Assembly (NCBI RefSeq): GCF_023518235.1
Contig: NZ_CP090423.1
Span: forward strand, 2,666,001 to 2,730,000
From: Stenotrophomonas maltophilia
Lineage (GTDB): Bacteria > Pseudomonadota > Gammaproteobacteria > Xanthomonadales > Xanthomonadaceae
Reading direction: 5' to 3'
DNA: 64,000 nt
The translations under genes and the position numbers were made by a program. The notes below the pieces were generated by a model that did no database searches, was not told the DNA's origin, and saw only the letters and a list, made by a program, of their open reading frames with translations. This document shows, piece by piece, positions 47,501 through 57,424 of this stretch; the stretch's first letter is position 1, and each line of letters opens with the position of its first letter.

Positions 47501-50500
47501 GTTGGTGCCGGTGGCCAGGCTGTTGAAGCCGATTGCGGTGGCGTTGGCTGCAACAGCGGTGGCACCACCACCCAGCGCCGTGGCGCCGTTGCCGATGGCG
47601 TTGGCCGCTTCACCGGCAGCCAGCGCGCTGTCACCTTCCACATAGGCGCCGGCATCGCTGTCGGCGCTGCCACTGGCCTGGAAGTAGCGGCTGGTCTTGT
47701 CCGCCGTGGCGGCCACCGCGTCGAGCTGGTTCTTGTTCACCGCGTCGGTGCCTTCGGTACCGGCGGCGACATGGGTGACCTGGCGCTCGCTGCCAGCACT
47801 GCCAACGGCCACGCTGTTGTCACGCTCGGCCTTGGAGCCGGCGCCGAGTGCGACGCTGTTGAGGCCAGTGGCAGTAGCGCTGGCGCCCAGGGCGGTCGAA
47901 TCGGCGCCATCGGCCCACGAATTCCAGCCGATTGCCGTGGCGTAATCCTCGGTGGCCCACGCACCGGCACCGAACGCCGCAGCACCGGTGCCGCTGGCGC
48001 GCGACGGAATCAGGCCGAAGAAGGTGCTGCCGCCGATGGCGACACTCTCCTCACCGCTGGCTTCGCTGGACTGGCCGACGGCCACCGCACCGGTCCCCGC
48101 AGCGGCGGCACCGAAGCCGACGGCGGTGGTGTTGGCGCCGGTCGCCGCCGAGCCGTAGCCCAGTGCGGTGCCGAGGCGGCCGCTGGCTTCGCTGTAACCG
48201 CCCACGGCCGTGGTGCCGTCAGCCGACGCCGCCGCGCGGAAGCCGCTGGCCAGCGACTGCGCACCGCTGGCGATGGACTCTGCACCGTTGGCCGTGCTGT
48301 ACACGCCACTGGCCTGCGCCGCAGCGCCGGTGGCCGTGGCACTGATGCCGCTGGCCGCGGCACCGCTGCCCAGTGCGGCACTGTCATCGCCGCTGGCCTG
48401 CGCGTTGTTGCCTACGGCCGCTGCGTTGGTGCCGGTGGCCAGGCTGTTGAAGCCGATTGCGGTGGCGTTGGCTGCAACAGCGGTGGCACCACCACCCAGC
48501 GCCGTGGCGCCGTTGCCGATGGCGTTGGCCGCTTCACCGGCAGCCAGCGCGCTGTCACCTTCCACATAGGCACCGGCATCGCTGTCGGCGCTGCCACTGG
48601 CCTGGAAGTACTTGCGGGTGGTTGCGCCCTCGGCGGCGACCGCGTCCAGCTGGTCCTTGTTCACCGCATCGGTGCCCTGGGTGCCCGCGGCCACGTTGGT
48701 GACCTGACGGGTGTTGCCGCCGCCGCCCACCGAGACCGTGTTGTCGCGGTCGGCAATCGAGTCGGCGCCCAGCGCCACGCTGTTGGCACCACGCGATTCG
48801 GCCGCATTGCCCAGCGCGGTGCTGTTGATGCCGGGCGCATAGGCACCGCCACCCACGGCAGTGGAGTAGTCGCCGGATGCTTCAGTGGCCAGCAGCCCAA
48901 ACAGCGAACCACCCACGGCCACCGCATTGGTGCCCGACGCCAGGCTGCCCTGGCCGGTGGCGGTGCTGTAGGCGCCGGATGCTTCCGAATCGCCGCCAAG
49001 CGCCACGCTGTTGGAACCGGATGCGTTGGCGAAGTTGCCGAAGGCGGTTGCGTTGAATGCCGAAGCCTGCGCATAGCCGCCGATGGCAGTGCTGTAACCG
49101 CCGGTGGCTTCGGCGCCGATACCGAACGCCGCCGAGGCCGTGCCGCTGGCCACGCTTTCGCTGCCCACGGCGGTCGCCGCTTCGCCACTGGCGTTGCTGA
49201 AGTAGCCCACCGCGACGGCTTCCTCGCCACTGGCTTCAGACAGCACACCGCTAGCGGTGCTGCCGGCACCGCTGGCCACCGCGGCCGCACCAAAGGCTGC
49301 GCTCTGTTCACCGCTGGCTTCGCTCTCGGCACCGTGGGCGGTGGCGTACTCGCCGGTGGCCTGTGCGTTGGCGCCGATGGCGCTGGCATTGGCGGCCGTG
49401 GCCAATGCATTGAAGCCGATGGCCTGCGCATTGCTGGCCAGCGCGTTGGCGCCGCTGCCGAGCGCGGTCGCACCATTGCCGATGGCCGTGGCCGCTTCAC
49501 CCGCAGCCAGCGCGTTGTCGCCTTCCACGTGGGCACCGGCGTCGCTGTCGTCGCTGCCGCTGGCCTGGAAGTACTTGCTGGTGTTGGCCGCACTGGCAGC
49601 TACCGCATCGAGCTGCGACTTGTTCACCGCATCGGTGGCCTGGGTACCGGCGGCCACGCTGGTGATCTGTCGCTCGTTGCCTGCGCTGCCCACCGCCACG
49701 CTGCGGTCACGGCTGGCCACGGAGCCGGCGCCCAGTGCGACCGCGTTGTTGCCGCTGGCGTTGCTGCCGGCACCGACCGCGATGGCACTCTCTCCGCCGG
49801 CCACCGTGTTGGCGCCGATGGCAATGCTGTTGATGCTGTTGCCAAGCGCCTGGAAGCCCAGCGCGACACTGTTGTCGCCATAGCCGAACGCACCACGGCC
49901 GACAGCGGTGGCACTGCTGCCGTTGGCCCAGCTGTTGTAGCCGATCGAGGTGGCGCCGTTGCCACTGGCCCAGGCCGCGTTGCCGAACGCGGATGCGTTG
50001 GTGGCCGTGGCCCACGCACCGGCACCGAACGCGCTGGCGCCACTGGCCGTGGCCCAGCTGTAGCCGCCTACGGCGGTGCTGTCATCGCTGCTGGCGAACG
50101 CGCTGTCGCCGAGCGCGACGGCGTAGCTGCCGGTGGCGCGTGATTTGCCGCCGGCCGCCAGGCTGTTGTCGCCGCTGGCCTTGGCGGCGCTGCCGAACGC
50201 ATTGCTGGTTGCGCCGGTGGCCTGTGCGGCGTTGCCCACCGCCGTAGCATCGGCGGCAGCCGTGGTGCCCACGCGCACCGGGTTGCCCTGGTCATCGAGC
50301 AGCGGCTGGTTGAACGCGTCGTAAGCCTGGCCAAGGCCACCAATGGCCACCCCGCCAGCGCCGGTAGCACTGGTGTTGCGGCCCAGGGCCACGCTGTCAT
50401 CGCCCAGCGCCGAGGCGCCGGCGCCCTGTGCCACCGCGCCGGCACCGATGGCGTTGCTGGCCGAACCGGCCGCCACCGCACCCTCGCCTTCGGCAAAGGC

Positions 50501-52690
50501 CCCGGCATCGCTGCCGGTTTCCGGCTGGGCCTGGAAGAAGCGGGCGGTGCTGTCGGCGGTCGCGGCCACCGCATCCAGCTGCGCCTTGTTCACCGCATCG
50601 GTGGCTTCACTGCCAGCGGCCACGCTGGTGATCTGCCGCTCGTTGCCCGCGCTGCCCACGGCCACGCTGTTGGCGCGCACGGCTTCGGAATTGGCACCCA
50701 GTGCGACACTGTTGGCGCCGCGTGCCGTGGCGTAGTAGCCCACCGCGGTACTCTGCGCGCCACTGGCCCAGGTCTGTGCACCGAGCGCGCTGGAGTTTTC
50801 GCCGGGCGCATAGGCGAAGTAGCCCACGGCCACCGACTCGGCACCGGATGCTTCGGTCAGGCTGCCGTTGGCCACGGCGTAGTTGCCACTGGCGATGGCA
50901 CCGGCGCCGACCGCCGTGGCGGCTTCGCCACTGGCCTGGGTCTGCACGAAGAAGCCCAGGCCCGGAATCAGATCGGCCGGGCCGCCGATGGCCACACTGC
51001 TGGTGCCAGTGGCATTGCTCTGCGTACCCAGCGCGGTGGAGTAATCACCGATGGCATTGGCCACCGCACCGAACGCGGAGGCCTGCGCGCCGGCGGCGTA
51101 GGCGCCGACACCGTATGAGGAGGCAGCAAACCCACCGGCCTCGGCACTGGCACCCACTGCGGTGCCGCCGACCCCGGCACTGGTCGCCCCGGTTTCCACC
51201 GGCACGCCGCCGCTGGTGATCAGCGGGTTGCCGTTGGCATCCACCGCAGCGCCGCCCACCGCGACGCTGCCCGGACCGTTGGCCTGTGCGTTGTTGCCGA
51301 ACGCGGCACTGTTCTGGCCCGACGCCAGTGCGTTGGTGCCCACCGCCGTGGCGTTCTGCGCAACCGCCGTTGCACCGGCACCCACGGCGGTAGCGCCGTT
51401 GCCGATGGCGTTGGCGGCTTCGCCGGCCGCGAGCGCGTCATCGCCTTCAGCCAGCGCGCCGGCATCACTGTTGCTGCTGCCGGTCGCCTGGAAACGCTTG
51501 GCGGTCGCGTCAGCCACTGCAGCGACATCCTTCAACTGACCAACGTTGACCGCGTCGGTGTCTTCGGTACCGGCAGCGACGCTGGTGATCTGCCGGGTCA
51601 GGCCGTAATCGACAGCGCCGACCGAGACGGTATCGACGCGATCGGCCAGCGAGCCGGCGCCCAGCGCCACGCTGCCGGTGGCCACCGCCGCCGAATTGGA
51701 ACCCAGCGCGGTGCTGTATTCGCCCACAGCCGTGCTGAACGCGCCGACCGCAATCGAGGCTTCGTTGGCGGCCGTGGCGCCACGACCCAGTGCCGTGCTG
51801 CCCGGGCCCATGGCCACGGCACCGCCACCGACGGCGGTTGCGCCATCGGCGGTCGCCTCGGACAACGCGCCCAGCGCGGTGGCTGCGCCATTCTCGCTGG
51901 CGGCGGTGGCACTGGCACCCACCGCGGTGTCACCCAGACCGAACGCGGCCGCGCTCTGCCCCACCACCACGCTGGCATCACCCAGCGCCAATGCGCCCTG
52001 GCCGAATGCGCTGGCGCCAATGCCGGCGGCAATGGCCTGGGTGCCGATGGCGGTGGTGGCATTGGCCAGCGACTGCGCGCCGGCGCCCGCGGCCAGGGCG
52101 CCCTGCCCTTCGATCTTCGCCGCGTCGCTGTCATCACCGGCGCCATCGGCCTTGAAATAGCGGTTGCCATCGGCGGCGACATCGGCCAGCGCGGCCTGGG
52201 TGGCCCGCGCCTGCGCGTCCAGCTGCGCCTTGTTCACGGCGTCGGTGGCCTGCGTGCCTGCCGCGACGTGGGTGACCTGCCGTTCCTTGCCGGCATCGCC
52301 GACGGACACGGTGTTGGCACGGGTGGCCTTGGAGCCGGCGCCCAACGCCACGCTGTTGGCCGCGCTGGCGCTGGTACCGGCGCCGATGGCCACCGCGTTG
52401 CTGCCCTTGGCGCTGGCGCTGCCCTCGATCAGGCACTTTTCCAGCAGCTTGCCGCTGAACGCCACGCAGGTGGCACTGCCACCGATCTGCACCGACTGCG
52501 CCGCCGCAGTGCCGGCCATGCCCACTCCCAGTACGAGGCCCAGGGCAACGGCCAGCAGGGCAGGTGTTGCCTGCGTCGTCGCGGCGCGTTGGTCGACAAC
52601 ACCTCCGCTGCTGTCGGAGGAGGCCAATTCCGAGGCCACCACCAACTGACCCAATGCTTTGTTCCAGACCTTGCGATAAATCCGATTCAT
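44573..52690 (-). CDS. Giant trimeric autotransporter adhesin (YadA/Hia family)
   Basis: The 2705-aa surface adhesin starts MNRIYRKVWNKALGQLVVAS, an extended signal-peptide region, with a hydrophobic core near residue 60 (TPALLAVALGLVLGVGMAGT). The passenger is built of YadA-head repeats (A-x-G-x-x-S/A-x-A-x-G) broken by about ten neck modules of the form VAAGT-x-x-TDAVN-x-x-QLDAV. Near the C-terminus are a left-handed stalk (RVQAVSDSFDVFKGEVDGRL) and the four-strand YadA anchor (MSLGYQRAISDRATVTIGGA to VGAGFGW). I chose the ATG at 52690 from the ESPR motif. Two nearly identical 924-bp units lie in tandem at 46636-48483. The gene stands alone and long open frames on the opposite strand are shadows. 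Confidence 0.95.
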   Translation of the reverse strand: MNRIYRKVWNKALGQLVVASELASSDSSGGVVDQRAATTQATPALLAVALGLVLGVGMAGTAAAQSVQIGGSATCVAFSGKLLEKCLIEGSASAKGSNAVAIGAGTSASAANSVALGAGSKATRANTVSVGDAGKERQVTHVAAGTQATDAVNKAQLDAQARATQAALADVAADGNRYFKADGAGDDSDAAKIEGQGALAAGAGAQSLANATTAIGTQAIAAGIGASAFGQGALALGDASVVVGQSAAAFGLGDTAVGASATAASENGAATALGALSEATADGATAVGGGAVAMGPGSTALGRGATAANEASIAVGAFSTAVGEYSTALGSNSAAVATGSVALGAGSLADRVDTVSVGAVDYGLTRQITSVAAGTEDTDAVNVGQLKDVAAVADATAKRFQATGSSNSDAGALAEGDDALAAGEAANAIGNGATAVGAGATAVAQNATAVGTNALASGQNSAAFGNNAQANGPGSVAVGGAAVDANGNPLITSGGVPVETGATSAGVGGTAVGASAEAGGFAASSYGVGAYAAGAQASAFGAVANAIGDYSTALGTQSNATGTSSVAIGGPADLIPGLGFFVQTQASGEAATAVGAGAIASGNYAVANGSLTEASGAESVAVGYFAYAPGENSSALGAQTWASGAQSTAVGYYATARGANSVALGANSEAVRANSVAVGSAGNERQITSVAAGSEATDAVNKAQLDAVAATADSTARFFQAQPETGSDAGAFAEGEGAVAAGSASNAIGAGAVAQGAGASALGDDSVALGRNTSATGAGGVAIGGLGQAYDAFNQPLLDDQGNPVRVGTTAAADATAVGNAAQATGATSNAFGSAAKASGDNSLAAGGKSRATGSYAVALGDSAFASSDDSTAVGGYSWATASGASAFGAGAWATATNASAFGNAAWASGNGATSIGYNSWANGSSATAVGRGAFGYGDNSVALGFQALGNSINSIAIGANTVAGGESAIAVGAGSNASGNNAVALGAGSVASRDRSVAVGSAGNERQITSVAAGTQATDAVNKSQLDAVAASAANTSKYFQASGSDDSDAGAHVEGDNALAAGEAATAIGNGATALGSGANALASNAQAIGFNALATAANASAIGANAQATGEYATAHGAESEASGEQSAAFGAAAVASGAGSTASGVLSEASGEEAVAVGYFSNASGEAATAVGSESVASGTASAAFGIGAEATGGYSTAIGGYAQASAFNATAFGNFANASGSNSVALGGDSEASGAYSTATGQGSLASGTNAVAVGGSLFGLLATEASGDYSTAVGGGAYAPGINSTALGNAAESRGANSVALGADSIADRDNTVSVGGGGNTRQVTNVAAGTQGTDAVNKDQLDAVAAEGATTRKYFQASGSADSDAGAYVEGDSALAAGEAANAIGNGATALGGGATAVAANATAIGFNSLATGTNAAAVGNNAQASGDDSAALGSGAAASGISATATGAAAQASGVYSTANGAESIASGAQSLASGFRAAASADGTTAVGGYSEASGRLGTALGYGSAATGANTTAVGFGAAAAGTGAVAVGQSSEASGEESVAIGGSTFFGLIPSRASGTGAAAFGAGAWATEDYATAIGWNSWADGADSTALGASATATGLNSVALGAGSKAERDNSVAVGSAGSERQVTHVAAGTEGTDAVNKNQLDAVAATADKTSRYFQASGSADSDAGAYVEGDSALAAGEAANAIGNGATALGGGATAVAANATAIGFNSLATGTNAAAVGNNAQASGDDSAALGSGAAASGISATATGAAAQASGVYSTANGAESIASGAQSLASGFRAAASADGTTAVGGYSEASGRLGTALGYGSAATGANTTAVGFGAAAAGTGAVAVGQSSEASGAESVAIGGSTFFGLIPSRASGTGAAAFGAGAWATEDYATAIGWNSWADGADSTALGASATATGLNSVALGAGSKAERDNSVAVGSAGSERQVTHVAAGTEGTDAVNKNQLDAVAATADKTSRYFQASGSADSDAGAYVEGDSALAAGEAANAIGNGATALGGGATAVAANATAVGFNALATGANGAALGNAAQASGVDSLALGSGAVASELGASATGAGAQASGAYSTASGSQAVASGTQSQANGFRASATADGAAALGGYTEASGRLGTAVGYSAKATAAGATAVGFGATASAAGSTALGASSVADRANTVSVGSAGAERQITRVAAGTQANDAVNRAQLDAVASTADATSRHFRASGSGTATASGSDAIAVGSAATASGNRSNALGSNASAIGNATLALGANTAVTGSNAVALGAGSRAVEANVVSVGGGNGTDGPATRRIVNVADGRIAAGSSDAVTGSQLNVTNQRVGAVETRVGDFDSRIATVETTAASAVGYDDASRDRLTLGGIQGTTLDNVGAGSIASGSRQAINGGQLFQSLSDAASFLGGGASVGLQGVFVAPNYVIQGSTYNNVGDALGALDRKVSEIDRRTASGSRSGASSLRSMSASLDAEPSSAALGLAGEDASVADTAPAASTARVQGTPTAASAGTAQPVLASGGGLNAVAMGEGAVASGASSTALGQGASATAANAVALGQGSVADRANTVSVGSEGNERQVTNVAAGTTATDAVNKGQLDRGITTANSYTDSRVQAVSDSFDVFKGEVDGRLRHMDRRIDRQGAMSAAMLNMATSAAGIRTQNRVGVGIGFQGGESAMSLGYQRAISDRATVTIGGAFSSDDSSVGVGAGFGW
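46636..48611. repeat. Tandem 924-bp duplication inside the autotransporter gene
   Basis: Bases from 46636 on match those from 47560 on at an offset of 924 (308 codons) with only scattered changes, and the match runs to about 48611, where the sequences part (CTGGAAGTAGCGG against CTGGAAGTACTTG). So there are two full units plus the start of a third. The unit is in frame and carries head repeats plus one neck module. One visible difference is Ala against Glu in SSEASGAESVAIGG / SSEASGEESVAIGG. Confidence 0.9.
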
Positions 52691-52881
52691 CGGTACGGCT
52701 CCTGAGTGGACTGGTTTTGGGCAAAGCAACGCCACCGCCGGGCCTTCTGGCCCAACGTCCCCTGGGGGCGTTTATTCGCGTGATTTACTACGGGGTATTG
52801 CCGAACGGCGCGCAGCGAAAGAAACCGAGCGCGTGCGCCAGACGGTTACTGCGGAATGAATGGTTCTGAAACGGGGTTCAA

Positions 52882-52910
52882 GTGTTAACGGCAACTTCGA
52901 AAAACGTCAA
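52882..52910 (-). promoter_or_regulatory. Candidate promoter of the autotransporter gene
   Basis: TTGACG (5 of 6 to the -35 consensus), 17 bases, then TAACAC (3 of 6 to the -10). The leader would be about 185 bases. The -10 is weak, which would suit activator dependence. Confidence 0.35.
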
Positions 52911-52936
52911 GACTTTGACATGGCAAATCCTATTGC

Positions 52937-52952
52937 CGTGAAGTAGTTCACT
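52937..52952. promoter_or_regulatory. Candidate Clp/CRP box upstream of the autotransporter gene
   Basis: CGTGA-AGTAGT-TCACT matches TGTGA-N6-TCACA at 8 of 10 and is itself a palindrome (GTGAA-GTAG-TTCAC). It is centred about 70 bases upstream of the start predicted from the promoter at 52882-52910, close to the class I activation spacing of CRP. Confidence 0.38.
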
Positions 52953-53060
52953 GTTTCACCTGTTTATAAAAGTATTTTGTTAGGCGTACGTGATGATTAT
53001 CCGACGCATGAAAACGCATGTAACTGATGGCCGCGTCAGCATTTTCCTGATGGCAAAGAA

Positions 53061-53086
53061 AAACCCGCCGGAAGTCCGGCGGGTTT
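53061..53086 (-). terminator. Intrinsic terminator of purL
   Basis: Perfect arms AAACCCGCCGGA / TCCGGCGGGTTT with a two-base AG between them. On the minus strand it is followed by TTCTTTGCC, giving a T-rich tail. It lies 31 bases after the purL stop. Confidence 0.85.
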
Positions 53087-53117
53087 CCCATACGCACAGG
53101 CATTGTCGGTTGCGCGA

Positions 53118-56100
53118 TCAGCCGCACCAGACCCGTGCGTTGCGGAACATGCGCATCCACGGCGAATCGCCCTGCCACTCGGCCGGTGCCCAGCTCAGGT
53201 TGAGCGCGCGCGGGGTGCGTTCCGGGTGCGGCATCATGATGGTGACGCGGCCGTCGGTGCTGGTCAGGCCGGTGATGCCGTCCGGTGAACCGTTCGGGTT
53301 CAGCGGGTACTGGCTGGCCACGTTGCCGTGGCCATCGATGTAGCGCAGCGCGACACGCGCCGTGGCCTGGTCGACCGCGTTGTCGAACACGGCCTGGCCT
53401 TCGCCATGCGCCACCGCCACCGGCAGGCGCGAACCGGCCATGCCACGCAGCAGGATCGAGGGCGATTCCACCACTTCCAGCAGTGCGGTACGCGCTTCGA
53501 ACTGCTCGCTGGCGTTGCGACGGAACTGCGGCCAGTGCTCGGCACCGGGGATGATGCCCTTGAGCTGGCTCATCATCTGGCAGCCGTTGCACACGCCCAG
53601 CGCGAAGCTGTCCTCACGCGCAAAGAACGCGGCGAAGGCGTCACGCAGCGTGCTGCGTTCCAGGATCGAGGTGGCCCAGCCGCGGCCGGCACCGAGCACA
53701 TCGCCGTAGCTGAAGCCACCGCAGGCAACCAGGCCGGTGAAGTCCTGCAGGGCCACGCGGCCTTCGATCAGGTCGCTCATGTGCACGTCGAAGGCGCGGA
53801 AGCCGGCACGTTCGAAGATGTTGGCCATTTCGATCTGGCCATTCACGCCCTGCTCGCGCAGCACCGCCACACGCGGGCGCGCACCGGTGTTGATGAACGG
53901 CGCGGCGACATCTTCATTGATGTCGAAGCTGAGCTTGGGCTTCAGGCCGGGCGCATTGAAGGCGCGCGCGACCTCCCGTTCGGCATCGGCGTTTTCCGGG
54001 TTGTCGCGGCGCTTCTGCATGGCGTGGGTGACCGACCACCAGGCATCGAACAGCGCGTCCCAGCGCCACTCGGCCAGGTTCTCGCCGGCCAGCGACACGC
54101 GCACCACCGGTGCAGTGGTCGGCCTGGCAATGCGCTGTGCGCATTCGGTCAGTGCATGGCGCTCGACCAGGTCGGCGAAGGCGGCACGGTCTTCGCGTGC
54201 GATCTGCACCACTGCACCCAGCTCTTCATTGAACAGGCTGCGGAACGGATCATCGCCCCAGGCATCGAGGGTGATGTCCAGGCCCATGCGCGAGGTGAAG
54301 GCCATCTCGCACAGCGCGGCGAAGGCACCGCCATCGCTGCGGTCGTGGTAGGCCAGCAGCAGGCCGGACTGGCGCGCATCGCGGATCAGTTCGAAGAAGG
54401 CACGCAGGCGCTGCGGATCGTCCAGGTCCGGCGCGGCACCGGCGAACGCCGGCAGGTCACCGTGATCGGCATGCACCTGGGCCAGGATCGAACCGCCCAG
54501 GCGCTGCTTGCCGGCGCCGAGGCCGATCAGCCACAGCTCGCTGTCCACGTCACGGTCGAGCAGCGGGGTCAGCTGCTGGCGCACGTCGAGCACCGGCGCG
54601 AACGCCGAGATCACCAGCGACACCGGCGACACGCTCTTGTGCGCCTCGCCCTGGTCGTGCCACTGCGCCTGCATCGACAGCGAGTCCTTGCCCACCGGGA
54701 TGCTGATGTCCAGCTGCGGGCACAGCTCCATGCCCACCGCCTTCACCGCGTCGTACAGCAGCGCGTCTTCGCCCGGGTGGCCGGCCGCGGCCATCCAGTT
54801 CGCCGACAACTTGATCTCATCCAACGCATCCACCGGCGCCGCGCACAGGTTGGTCAGTGCTTCGCCCACCGCCATGCGCGCCGATGCAGCGGCATCGAGC
54901 AGGGCCAGCGGGGTGCGCTCGCCGATCGACATGGCTTCGCCGGCCACGCCGTCGAAGTCGGCCACGGTGATTGCCACGTCGGCTACCGGCAGCTGCCACG
55001 GGCCGACCATCTGTTCGCGTGCGGTCAAGCCGCCGACGCTGCGGTCACCGATGGTGACCAGGAAGTTCTTCGAGGCCACCGTCGGGTGCGCCAGCACACG
55101 CAGGCCCGCTTCGTGCAGATCCAGGCCGCCGGTCTTCAGCGCCGGCCAGCGCGGGGCCGGCGGGTGCGCGGTGTCGCGGTGCATCTTCGGCGGCTTGCCG
55201 AACAGCACGTCCATCGGCAGGTCGATCGGCGCGTCGGCCGGGGTGTGGCCGGGCACGGCGCCGTAGGCCACCACCAGGTGTTCCTCGGCGGTGGCCACGC
55301 CGACCGCAGCGAACGGGCAGCGCTCGCGCGCGCACAGCGCGGCGAACTCGGCCAGGCGTTCCTGGGCCACGCCCAGCACGTAGCGTTCCTGCGATTCGTT
55401 GCACCACAGCTGCATCGGCGACAGCGACGGATCATCGGTGGGCACCTTGCCCAGGTCGATGACACCGCCCACGCTCGAATCGTGCAGCAGTTCGGGGATG
55501 GCGTTGGACAGGCCACCGGCGCCGACGTCGTGGAAGAACTTGATCGGGTTGTTGGCCCCCATCGCCACGCAGCGGTCGATGACCTCCTGGCAGCGACGTT
55601 CCATCTCCGGGTTGTCGCGCTGCACGCTGGCGAAGTCCAGGTCCTCGGCGCTTTCGCCGGAGGCCACCGAACTGGCGGCACCGCCGCCGAGGCCGATCAG
55701 CATCGCCGGGCCACCGAGCACGATGACCGCATCACCGGCCTGCAGCTGGATCTTGTCGACCTGGATGCGATCGATGGCGCCGAGGCCACCGGCCAGCATG
55801 ATCGGCTTGTCGTAGGCGCGGACCAGATCGGCGCCTTCGGGCAGCTCGAAGCTGCGGAAGTAGCCGAGCAGGTTCGGGCGGCCGAACTCGTTGTTGAACG
55901 CGGCGCCGCCGAGCGGGCCGTCGGTCATGATTTCCAGCGCCGGCGCCATGCGCGGGTTCAGCGCACGCGGCGCTTCCCACGGCTGCGGCAGTTCGGGAAT
56001 GCGCAGGTGCGAGACCGAGAAGCCGGTCAGGCCGGCCTTGGGCTTGCCACCGCGGCCAGTCGCGCCTTCGTCGCGGATCTCGCCACCGGCACCGGTCGAG

Positions 56101-57002
56101 GCGCCCGGGAACGGCGCGATCGCGGTCGGGTGGTTGTGCGTTTCCACCTTGATCTGGAACGCGCTGGGCACCTGCGGCTCGCGGCGGTATTCGCCACTGG
56201 CCGGGTCCGGGCGATAGCGCGAGGCCGGATGGCCTTCGATCACCGCCGCATTGTCGCTGTACGCGCTGAGCGTGTGCTGCGGTGTCTGCTGGTGGGTGTT
56301 CTTGATCATCCGGAACAGCGAACGGTCCTGTTCCTGGCCGTCGATGGTCCAGCTGGCGTTGAAGATCTTGTGCCGGCAGTGCTCGGAGTTGGCCTGCGCG
56401 AACATCATCAGTTCCACATCCGACGGCGAGCGACCCAGCGCGGTGAAGCGTTCGCGCAGGTAGTCGATCTCGTCCTGGGCCATGGCCAGGCCGAGGCGCT
56501 GGTTGGCGGCCTCCAGCTGGTCCACCGGCACGCGTTCCAGCTCACCCCGCGCCGGCGCCGAGAACAGCGCCTGGCCCTGTTCGACCGTTTCCAGCACCGA
56601 CTGCGTCATCGGATCGTGCAGCGACTTGACCAGCGCCTGCTGGGCGGCGGCATCGGCTGGCCAGCCCTGCACGTCGATGCGCAGGCCACGCTCGACCCGG
56701 CTGACCGGCTGGCCGGCACCGCGGACCAGTTCGGTGGCCTTGCTCGACCACGGCGACAGCGTGCCCAGGCGCGGCACCACGATGCGGCTGACCGCACCGT
56801 CGGCCACGGCCTGCGCCTGCGGCGCAGCCTCGAGGATGCGGCACAGGGTTGTCAGGTCGGGGGCGGCGGCACCTTCGGTCTGCACGAAGTAGACGTGCCA
56901 GGCACCGCTGATGCGCAGGGAGGGCGCGATGGACTGCAGGCGGGATTCAAGACGTTCGCGGCGGAACGGCGACAGGGCGGGCGCGCCCTCGAGGACCATC
57001 AT
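53118..57002 (-). CDS. purL: PurL, phosphoribosylformylglycinamidine synthase
   Basis: This is the large single-chain PurL of gammaproteobacteria: it turns FGAR, glutamine and ATP into FGAM in purine synthesis. The 1294 aa match the E. coli enzyme (1295). Domain order is the N-terminal PurS-like region ([20 protein letters not shown]), linker, two ATP-grasp-like halves ([58 protein letters not shown]) and the C-terminal glutaminase with nucleophile Cys in [13 protein letters not shown] and a His-Pro-Glu end ([14 protein letters not shown]). Two ATGs lie in a row; I took the first, at 57002. An intrinsic terminator follows. Confidence 0.98.
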   Translation of the reverse strand: MMVLEGAPALSPFRRERLESRLQSIAPSLRISGAWHVYFVQTEGAAAPDLTTLCRILEAAPQAQAVADGAVSRIVVPRLGTLSPWSSKATELVRGAGQPVSRVERGLRIDVQGWPADAAAQQALVKSLHDPMTQSVLETVEQGQALFSAPARGELERVPVDQLEAANQRLGLAMAQDEIDYLRERFTALGRSPSDVELMMFAQANSEHCRHKIFNASWTIDGQEQDRSLFRMIKNTHQQTPQHTLSAYSDNAAVIEGHPASRYRPDPASGEYRREPQVPSAFQIKVETHNHPTAIAPFPGASTGAGGEIRDEGATGRGGKPKAGLTGFSVSHLRIPELPQPWEAPRALNPRMAPALEIMTDGPLGGAAFNNEFGRPNLLGYFRSFELPEGADLVRAYDKPIMLAGGLGAIDRIQVDKIQLQAGDAVIVLGGPAMLIGLGGGAASSVASGESAEDLDFASVQRDNPEMERRCQEVIDRCVAMGANNPIKFFHDVGAGGLSNAIPELLHDSSVGGVIDLGKVPTDDPSLSPMQLWCNESQERYVLGVAQERLAEFAALCARERCPFAAVGVATAEEHLVVAYGAVPGHTPADAPIDLPMDVLFGKPPKMHRDTAHPPAPRWPALKTGGLDLHEAGLRVLAHPTVASKNFLVTIGDRSVGGLTAREQMVGPWQLPVADVAITVADFDGVAGEAMSIGERTPLALLDAAASARMAVGEALTNLCAAPVDALDEIKLSANWMAAAGHPGEDALLYDAVKAVGMELCPQLDISIPVGKDSLSMQAQWHDQGEAHKSVSPVSLVISAFAPVLDVRQQLTPLLDRDVDSELWLIGLGAGKQRLGGSILAQVHADHGDLPAFAGAAPDLDDPQRLRAFFELIRDARQSGLLLAYHDRSDGGAFAALCEMAFTSRMGLDITLDAWGDDPFRSLFNEELGAVVQIAREDRAAFADLVERHALTECAQRIARPTTAPVVRVSLAGENLAEWRWDALFDAWWSVTHAMQKRRDNPENADAEREVARAFNAPGLKPKLSFDINEDVAAPFINTGARPRVAVLREQGVNGQIEMANIFERAGFRAFDVHMSDLIEGRVALQDFTGLVACGGFSYGDVLGAGRGWATSILERSTLRDAFAAFFAREDSFALGVCNGCQMMSQLKGIIPGAEHWPQFRRNASEQFEARTALLEVVESPSILLRGMAGSRLPVAVAHGEGQAVFDNAVDQATARVALRYIDGHGNVASQYPLNPNGSPDGITGLTSTDGRVTIMMPHPERTPRALNLSWAPAEWQGDSPWMRMFRNARVWCG

Positions 57003-57146
57003 GTCCGGGGAACCGTAGTTGGGAAACGGGCCCGACATTGTACCGGAAGCGGGGGAAGGGCTTTGGCCGGGCGGCGCCCGGCACCCGCCGAAGCCAGGGC
57101 AACGACAACAGCAACGGCCCAGGCAAAAGCTGGGTTCCCGTGGGAT

Positions 57147-57250
57147 GGCGGGGTGGTGGGGGCCAGCAGGACACGCCGTAAACCCGTCCATGGGGGCTCG
57201 ATGGCGCCATCCATGGCGCCAACGGTCCTGCTGGCCCCCACCACCCCGCC
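57147..57250. repeat. Long inverted repeat with 26-bp perfect arms
   Basis: Left arm 57147-57172 begins GGCGGGGTGGTGGGGG. Right arm 57225-57250 is its exact reverse complement. The 52-base loop holds a further stem (GGCGCC-ATCCAT-GGCGCC) and ACGCCGTAAACCC, shared with the element at 31569-31634. Confidence 0.85.
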
Positions 57251-57294
57251 CCGACAGATTTCCGCGATCTGCCGCCATGCGTGGATGCTCCCCG

Positions 57295-57319
57295 GTAGTG
57301 CCGGCCGCTGGCCGGCAAC
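57295..57319 (+). repeat. SMAG element (GTAG-headed)
   Basis: It begins GTAGTGCCGGCCGCTGGCCG, identical over 25 bases to the reverse complement of 31653-31677. It is preceded by CGCCATGCGTGGATG, part of the hairpin at 1359-1377 and 29723-29744. Confidence 0.82.
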
Positions 57320-57424
57320 CAGGAAATTTCAGAAGTCAGGCATTGAAGAGCGCAGCGACCGGCTTTTGCTTTTGATTTTCTGCTCTGTCCTCCGTGGCCG
57401 GCCGCGCAGGAACCTGTCCGTGGT

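Larger units (their letters stand above)
52691..53117. other. AT-rich upstream region of the autotransporter gene
   Basis: This 427-base gap has no gene. From about 52850 to 53055 it is markedly AT-richer than the flanks. It holds a promoter candidate on the minus strand (TTGACG at 52905-52910, 17-base spacer, TAACAC at 52882-52887), a Clp/CRP-like box at 52937-52952, and the purL terminator at 53061-53086. Confidence 0.65.

Noticed and set aside
46636-48611. CRISPR-like regular repeats
   Set aside because: The repeats are protein-coding head modules with a 308-codon period and smaller 14-15 residue sub-repeats. There are no unique spacers, and no cas genes nearby.
44414-50143. A 1909-codon open frame on the plus strand, rich in Gly/Ala/Arg
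   Set aside because: It is antisense to the trimeric autotransporter. The sense gene has a signal region, neck modules and a YadA anchor; the long antisense frame results from its GC-rich repeat codons and has no domain of its own.
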